The position numbers were made by a program, and so were the translations under genes. The notes below the pieces were generated by a model. The model did not search any database. It was not told the origin of the DNA and worked only from the letters and a program-made list of their open reading frames with translations. This document shows positions 5,788 through 10,352 of a DNA stretch of 10,352 nt, in pieces. This DNA is from an uncultured Lachnospiraceae bacterium (GTDB lineage: Bacteria > Bacillota > Clostridia > Lachnospirales > Lachnospiraceae): positions 1 to 10,352 of the forward strand of contig CAMNFX010000032.1 of assembly GCA_946537585.1 (NCBI GenBank), read 5' to 3'. The first letter of the stretch is position 1. Every line of letters begins with the position of its first letter.

Positions 5788-7494
5788 TGAACCATCCTCT
5801 GCCGCCGCGGCGGCTTTCAGCACCACGACCTCATAAGGCTTTAATCGAATACGTTTCTGCCCGGCCGAAAATCGCCTTTTCCCGGGATAATTATCAAGAA
5901 GCAGCACAGTGTTTTTTTCACGGTATACTTCCGGCAGTCTAAAGCTCTCTTCCCGCTTTGAAAAAGAGCATATTACCAGCACCTTTTCACTCTGATACTG
6001 CCTTTCATATACATAAATATGCCGCCGAAGCCGCGCATACTCCCTGTAGCTTCCTGAAAGCAGCGCGCTTTCAGACTTCCGAAGGCGCAGGCATTTCCGG
6101 TAAAAGTTCAGTATGCTGTCCGGATCTTTTTCTTCCTCGGCCGCATTGACCGTTTTGTAATTCGGGTTGATATAAAACCACGGTTCACAGTCCGAAAAGC
6201 CGGCATTCGCTTCTGAATTCCATTGAACCGGTGTTCTTGCAGAATCTCTGCTGGAAACCTGTACACGCTTCAGTCTTTTCTGGATCGGCTCATTCAGGTG
6301 AAAGCGATGATAAGCATTTTTGGATACCACATCCAGATACTGGTCGATCGATTGCAGCGCAATATTCGTCATGCCCAGCTCCTGCCCCTGATAAATAAAG
6401 GGCGTTCCCCGCTGCAGAATATAGCAGGCTGCAAGCATGGTGCCGGATTCCCGCCAGTATTCAAGGCTTCCATAACGGTCAATCACCCTCGGATGGTCAT
6501 GGTTTTCGAGATACAGGGCATTCCAACCGTCCTCTCCCATCGCCTTCTGCCATTTTGAAAAGGCCCGCTTCAGTTTTCTCAAAGAAAATGGTAAATGGAT
6601 GTAATCCGTGAGAAAGCAGTCTGCAGACATTGTTTCAAACTGGATCATCATATCCAGGACTCTGTCATCCCCGATTACAAACTTCCGCGCATTTTTTGCG
6701 TTCGTGAACGGAGCTTCTCCGATCTGGACCGCACCGTATTCCATGGCCACCTGCCGGAATTCTCTCAGATAGGAACGCAGGTTCGGGCCTTCATTATAAA
6801 AGGGCAGACCATTGATCGCAGGAAGAAAAGGTATTCCGTCCGGCAGCCGTTTATCCTTGGATATAAATGTGATCACATCCTCCCGGAATCCGTCCACGCC
6901 CATGTCGAGCCAGAACCGCATAATGCTTTTGACTTCCTCGCGGACGTTCGGATTATCCATATTCAGATCCGGCTGCTTTCTTGCAAATACATGCAGATAA
7001 TACTGCTCTCTTTCAGGACGATATTCCCATGCAAGGCCCTCGAACTGGCTGTACCAGTTATTGGGCGGAAGGCGGTTCTCCTTTGAAAACCTGGGATCAC
7101 GCCATATATAGTAATCGCTGTACGGGTTATTCCTGCTCCTGCAGCTTTCAATAAACCACGGATGCTCATCCGAGGTATGGTTGATCACAAGATCCAAAAG
7201 GACCTTGAGGCCAAGTGAATGCGCCTTATCGAGGACCTTCCTGAACTGTTCAAGATCTCCATAATCAGGATGGATGTTTTTGTAGTCAGAAATGTCATAG
7301 CCGTAATCGGCATTGGGAGAAGGAAAGATCGGACTGAACCAGATGCCGTCCACTCCCAGCTCCTTTATGTATTCAAGCCGGTCATAAACACCGTAGAGAT
7401 CACCGATCCCGTCGTGGTTGCCGTCCGCAAAGGAGCGTACCCAGATCTGGTAAAAAGACATTTTACGAAAATCAAATTGCTCACTGCCGTTCAT
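5779..7494 (-). CDS. GH13 alpha-glucosidase, oligo-1,6-glucosidase-like
   Basis: This roughly 571-residue cytoplasmic enzyme belongs to the oligo-1,6-glucosidase/dextran glucosidase/trehalose-6-phosphate hydrolase group of GH13 and has the normal length. It shows a calcium loop DGNHDGIGD (24-32), region I DLVINH (101-106), region II GFREDV with nucleophile D206, region III IGEAP with acid/base E260, and region IV ENHDHP with D333. V207 directly follows the nucleophile; in this group Val there goes with alpha-1,6 and Thr with alpha-1,4 specificity, so isomalto-oligosaccharides are the likely substrates. A beta-rich C-terminal domain spans about 479-560 and ends in an Ala-rich tail. Region IV has His where NHDQPR is usual, and region II has Glu where Met is common. 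I chose the ATG at 7494-7492 because AGGAG lies 4 nt upstream. An in-frame ATG at 7542 (587 residues, overlapping the glycosyltransferase gene by 11 nt) has no close ribosome binding site. Exact substrate is uncertain. Confidence 0.9.
   Translation of the reverse strand: MNGSEQFDFRKMSFYQIWVRSFADGNHDGIGDLYGVYDRLEYIKELGVDGIWFSPIFPSPNADYGYDISDYKNIHPDYGDLEQFRKVLDKAHSLGLKVLLDLVINHTSDEHPWFIESCRSRNNPYSDYYIWRDPRFSKENRLPPNNWYSQFEGLAWEYRPEREQYYLHVFARKQPDLNMDNPNVREEVKSIMRFWLDMGVDGFREDVITFISKDKRLPDGIPFLPAINGLPFYNEGPNLRSYLREFRQVAMEYGAVQIGEAPFTNAKNARKFVIGDDRVLDMMIQFETMSADCFLTDYIHLPFSLRKLKRAFSKWQKAMGEDGWNALYLENHDHPRVIDRYGSLEYWRESGTMLAACYILQRGTPFIYQGQELGMTNIALQSIDQYLDVVSKNAYHRFHLNEPIQKRLKRVQVSSRDSARTPVQWNSEANAGFSDCEPWFYINPNYKTVNAAEEEKDPDSILNFYRKCLRLRKSESALLSGSYREYARLRRHIYVYERQYQSEKVLVICSFSKREESFRLPEVYREKNTVLLLDNYPGKRRFSAGQKRIRLKPYEVVVLKAAAAAEDGSLP
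5801..5814. repeat. GC-only 14-bp palindrome near the 3' end of the glucosidase gene
   Basis: GCCGCCGCGGCGGC is a perfect palindrome within the codons for a run of five alanines near the C-terminus of the glucosidase. The transcript could form a compact hairpin (5-bp GCCGC/GCGGC stem, CGCG loop) about 20 nt before the stop codon and just ahead of the ABC promoter. It lacks a T-run, so it is not called a terminator; a pause or RNA-end stabiliser is possible. Confidence 0.4.
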
Positions 7495-7498
7495 GAAA

Positions 7499-7510
7499 CT
7501 CCTGTCCTTT
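7499..7510 (-). promoter_or_regulatory. Ribosome binding site supporting the 7494 start of the glucosidase
   Basis: The minus strand carries AAAGGA (7510-7505) and AGGAG (7503-7499), the latter 4 nt before the ATG at 7494. The upstream ATG at 7542 has only a GGAG about 15 nt away. This favours a 37-nt gap after the glycosyltransferase stop over an 11-nt overlap. Confidence 0.6.
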
Positions 7511-7531
7511 GGTAAGGATGTAAGCACCGAT

Positions 7532-8929
7532 TCAGTGTTCACTGTGCATGCGGTAATTCTCCAGCCTTGCCTTCAGTCTTGCCAGGTAGGGATGATCCGC
7601 CGCATAGTTGCTTTCCGTCATATTTTCCATCATTCCGGCTTTATAGTCCTTCAATTGCTGCACCCATGCCTCACCCAGCCGGCGAATTCGTTCCATTTCC
7701 TGCATATCACGGGCTGCCCTTGCCACTAAACGGTCTGATGCCGCCATTTCTCTGCCCGGCAGTTTCCCGCTCTTATACTGATCGATAATGATCTGATAAC
7801 GCTCGTATGCTTCACTGACGCATTCCTGCCAGGAAAGGTAGATCTCGTCCATCGCGTTCCGGCCCACCTCATGCAGGTGAGGGATATCCCTGCATGCCTC
7901 CTTCAGGAAAGCTGCCATAGCCTCTGCAGTTTCATCTATGACAAAACCGTTCCGTCCGTCTGTAATACCCTCCGCAGCACACGAGTCTCTGATCAGCACG
8001 CTTGCCAGTCCGCACGCGGCCGCTTCACGGACGACAAGTCCGTTCGTATCAAACGTCGACGGAAACAGGAACAGATCCGCTCTTGTATTCCACGCACGCA
8101 GGACATCGCGGTCATACACCGGTCCGGTGAAAATGCATTTATCCGATAACCCGGCCTCAGCCGCCTTTTGCTCAAGGATCTCCCTGTCCGGTCCTTTTCC
8201 GACAAAGACCATGCGGAAATCCATCCCGCCTGCATGCAGCATTCCCAAAGCGTCAAGGATCAGGGGCAGTCCCTTATAGCTGATCAGACGCCCGACATAA
8301 AGAAACACAGGAATGCCTTCCGGGAGGTCATAATCCTTTACTGCCTCTGCGACTTTCCCGTCACTGACCCGTCCTCTGGCAAAATCCACGCCGTTATTCA
8401 TAACGCGGTATTCGCCCTGAAAGCCAAGTTCCCTGAGGCTTTCCCCTGCTCCCCGGCTGACAGTCCAGACCTCATCACAGGATTCAATATTGCTGACCAT
8501 GGCCCGTATGAGTTCATCCGCGATCGATCTCACCTTCATGTAACGGCGGATATCGATATCGTATTTTGTATGATACGTGAACACAACGGGAGCATCTGTC
8601 TGCTCTCTTAATAGTCTTGCGATCACGGTTGCAGACGCCGGACAATGTGAATGTATGATATCCGGACGGAAAGAAGCAAGCTCTGCGACCTGCTTCTCGG
8701 AAAACGGATTTCCGGTCCGGTATCCGTTGGTCACCGGGGCCGTATTCAGACTGGGATAGGTGATGACAGGATAATCATAAACGCTGTAATCGGCGTCCGG
8801 ATACTCCGGAGTGCCGACTTCAACCTCCGCCTGATGGTCCTTTTTCAGATACTCCGCATAATTTAAGAGTACATTGACCACACCGTCAATGACCGGCGGA
8901 AAGGAATCATTTAAAAGACATACATTCAT
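7532..8929 (-). CDS. GT4-family glycosyltransferase, similar to diacylglycerol glucosyltransferases
   Basis: This 465-residue protein has the two-domain GT-B fold of family GT4. The N-terminal acceptor domain opens with NDSFPPVIDGVVNV (7-20), a start typical of glucosyl-diacylglycerol synthases and related enzymes, and has IIHSHCP (91-97) and FTYHTKYD (117-124). The donor domain begins near LYVGRLISYKG (210-220), followed by FVGKGP (242-247). The retaining GT4 E-x7-E motif appears as FDTNGLVVREAAACG (293-307), with D294 in place of the first Glu and E302 as the second. About 75 residues after 390 form a charged helical extension beyond the fold, which might bind membrane or a partner. The start has an excellent AAGGAGG 7 nt upstream and overlaps the MATE stop by 4 nt (ATGA). 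The closeness to diacylglycerol glucosyltransferases suggests a lipid acceptor, but other glucosyl acceptors are possible. The next gene encodes a glucoside hydrolase, consistent with glucose chemistry. Confidence 0.88.
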   Translation of the reverse strand: MNVCLLNDSFPPVIDGVVNVLLNYAEYLKKDHQAEVEVGTPEYPDADYSVYDYPVITYPSLNTAPVTNGYRTGNPFSEKQVAELASFRPDIIHSHCPASATVIARLLREQTDAPVVFTYHTKYDIDIRRYMKVRSIADELIRAMVSNIESCDEVWTVSRGAGESLRELGFQGEYRVMNNGVDFARGRVSDGKVAEAVKDYDLPEGIPVFLYVGRLISYKGLPLILDALGMLHAGGMDFRMVFVGKGPDREILEQKAAEAGLSDKCIFTGPVYDRDVLRAWNTRADLFLFPSTFDTNGLVVREAAACGLASVLIRDSCAAEGITDGRNGFVIDETAEAMAAFLKEACRDIPHLHEVGRNAMDEIYLSWQECVSEAYERYQIIIDQYKSGKLPGREMAASDRLVARAARDMQEMERIRRLGEAWVQQLKDYKAGMMENMTESNYAADHPYLARLKARLENYRMHSEH

Positions 8930-10290
8930 TCTGCTTCCTCCTTCAGTTCAGGAAGGACGACCAGCAGCATGGTAATAAAGCATGCCAGACCGCCAATGAC
9001 GTTGGATATCGGTTCCGCTGCAAAGACTCCGTCCGTTCCCATATGAAATACATACGGCAGGATATATGTCAGAGGAACAACGATCACAGCCTTGCGGAAC
9101 AGAGAGAAGAAGATCGCATGATACTTCTTTCCGAGAGACTTGAAAATGATCTGTCCGCAATGCTGAAACACCATAAATATGAAGGTGGAAAAATACAGGT
9201 GAAATGCAGGCAGTGCATCTTCCATCAGTGTTTTGTCCGAGCTGAATATCCCGATCACAAATTCCGGGAACAGGCGGATGAGAATCCAGACGACTACGAC
9301 ATAGCCGAGTGAAAGCAGGAACATGATTGCTCCGGCTTCCTTCACGCTTTTATAGCGTTTGGCGCCGTAATTATAGCTGATAATGGGAGATGTGCCTTCC
9401 GTGATCGACAGAAGCGGTGTCTCGAGCATCTGCCGCGCAGAGTTGATGATCGTCATGATGGAAACATAGAGATCCCCTCCGACATGGGCGAGCACACTGT
9501 TGCAGCTGATCGAAACGACACTGTTGGTAAACTGCATGATAAAAGCTGCTGTGCCGAGTCCAATGATCTTCCTTGCACGCGGCCCGCAGCTTCTGATCTC
9601 CTCCGGTTTCATCATATGCAGCCGGTATTCCACTTTCTGTCCAAACAGGAAGCGAAGGACAAAGGCGGCAGAAAGCGCCTGTGAAAGGACGGTTGCGATC
9701 GCAGCGCCCTCTACTCCCATTCCGAGACCGAAGATCAGGATCGGATCAAGTATGATATTGGTGACAGCTCCGATGATGACCGTCGTCATTCCGGTCGTAG
9801 AATACCCCTGCGCATTGATAAAAGGGTTCATGCCCGTAGCAATCATGGTAAAGATGGTTCCAAGAAGATAGATCCGGAGATACGGAAGCGCATAAACCAG
9901 GGCCTGTTCCGATGCGCCGAACACGATCAGTACAGGCCTTCCGATCAGTTCTCCGACTGCAGTCAGAATGATTCCCGTGATGATCAGGAGGAAAAATGCC
10001 GTATCAAGGATCTTTCCCGCCTCTTCTCTTTTCCCGGCACCGCGGGCGATGGAAAACAGGGGAGAGCCGCCGCTGCCGTACATATTTGTAAACGCAGTGA
10101 TGAGGATCACCAGAGGAAAGCACAGGCCTACCGCTCCGAGCGCAGCCGTACCGATCACGGGGATCCTGGCGATATAGATCCGGTCTACTATGTTATACAG
10201 AAGGTTTAATGTTTGTGCCACGAACATGGGAAGCGCGGTGGCAAGAATGTTTGTAAGAGTTTTTCCGCTTCCAAAATCTACTCGTTTCAT
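8926..10290 (-). CDS. MATE-family efflux transporter
   Basis: This 454-residue protein has the standard length and twelve-span pattern of MATE transporters, which export cationic compounds or metabolites using a sodium or proton gradient. Two homologous MatE halves are visible at about 17-177 and 243-405. Landmarks include PMFVAQTLNLLYNIVDRIYI (21-40) in TM1, MNPFINAQGYS (154-164) in the first half, and EGTSPIISYNYGAKR (298-312) at the corresponding place in the second half, as in MepA-like members. It opens the unit with the glycosyltransferase and glucosidase genes, which suggests it may move a glycoside or lipid-linked product rather than only drugs; the wider MOP superfamily also includes lipid-linked sugar flippases. 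That role is inference. The ATG at 10290 is preceded by an in-frame stop and a weak GGCGGA 9 nt upstream. The substrate is unknown. Confidence 0.92.
   Translation of the reverse strand: MKRVDFGSGKTLTNILATALPMFVAQTLNLLYNIVDRIYIARIPVIGTAALGAVGLCFPLVILITAFTNMYGSGGSPLFSIARGAGKREEAGKILDTAFFLLIITGIILTAVGELIGRPVLIVFGASEQALVYALPYLRIYLLGTIFTMIATGMNPFINAQGYSTTGMTTVIIGAVTNIILDPILIFGLGMGVEGAAIATVLSQALSAAFVLRFLFGQKVEYRLHMMKPEEIRSCGPRARKIIGLGTAAFIMQFTNSVVSISCNSVLAHVGGDLYVSIMTIINSARQMLETPLLSITEGTSPIISYNYGAKRYKSVKEAGAIMFLLSLGYVVVVWILIRLFPEFVIGIFSSDKTLMEDALPAFHLYFSTFIFMVFQHCGQIIFKSLGKKYHAIFFSLFRKAVIVVPLTYILPYVFHMGTDGVFAAEPISNVIGGLACFITMLLVVLPELKEEAE
8937..8943 (-). promoter_or_regulatory. Strong ribosome binding site of the glycosyltransferase gene
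   Basis: AAGGAGG on the minus strand, inside the last codons of the MATE gene, lies 7 nt before the ATG at 8929. It is a near-perfect anti-16S match, so the glycosyltransferase can be translated strongly even without coupling through the ATGA overlap. Confidence 0.75.
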
Positions 10291-10352
10291 TGATTTATTT
10301 CCGCCGTATCATAAGCCGGCTCTGCTATAAAAGATATTGTATTTTATCCGCT
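10291..10352 (-). other. Upstream region of the MATE gene, promoter not resolved
   Basis: This 62-nt AT-rich leader is cut by the window edge. TATGAT at 10313-10308 is -10-like but has no good -35 and lies too close to the start codon to leave room for the ribosome binding site. TACAAT further upstream is a better placed -10 candidate, but its -35 would fall at or beyond the edge. The promoter is probably there but cannot be confirmed. Confidence 0.35.

Noticed and set aside
1..10352. Mobile element, prophage, CRISPR array, tRNA or toxin-antitoxin pair
   Set aside because: No transposase, integrase, phage structural gene, spaced repeats, cloverleaf or paired small genes were seen on either strand, and composition looks even across the window.

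Overview
The window suggests a low-to-mid GC Firmicute, most likely a Clostridia/Lachnospiraceae-type anaerobe. This is inferred from the gene repertoire (RsbU/SpoIIE-like phosphatase, MATE exporter, GT4 of the glycolipid-synthase type, split ABCG-like transporter, membrane YdcF), strong AAGGAGG-type ribosome binding sites, near-50% GC by eye, and AT-rich sigma-A-like promoters. No 16S or other diagnostic marker is present, so the genus is open. All eight genes lie on the minus strand and fill almost the whole window. No tRNA, rRNA, CRISPR array, transposase, integrase or phage gene is visible.

Read in the direction of transcription (from position 10352 down to 1) there are three units. Unit A (10290-5779) encodes a MATE-family exporter, a GT4 glycosyltransferase and a GH13 oligo-1,6-glucosidase-like enzyme. 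The first two are joined by a 4-nt ATGA overlap and the third follows closely, so this looks like one operon for making, moving or turning over a glucoside or glycolipid. Unit B (5711-3800) is an ABC transporter of the ABCG-like kind, split into an ATPase (TTG start) and a permease. It has its own extended -10 promoter at the end of unit A and an AGCGCT-centred LacI/CcpA-like site in its leader. Unit C (3692-171) is a three-gene operon: a VanX/DdpX-type D-Ala-D-Ala dipeptidase, a membrane sensor with HAMP and a PP2C/SpoIIE phosphatase domain, and a polytopic membrane protein with a C-terminal DUF218 (YdcF/SanA/ElyC) domain. Its genes overlap by 4 and 14 nt. It has a clear promoter at 3717-3745 and ends at a 14-bp hairpin at 48-89.

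Unit C combines a peptidoglycan-dipeptide hydrolase, a sensor phosphatase of the partner-switching type and an envelope-biogenesis protein, and it is the least conventional part of the window. It resembles an envelope-sensing module but lacks the anti-sigma and antagonist partners one would expect beside it. It also lacks vanR/S/H/A, so it is not a glycopeptide-resistance cluster. None of the individual protein families is new. What may be new is the gene combination and its control sites.
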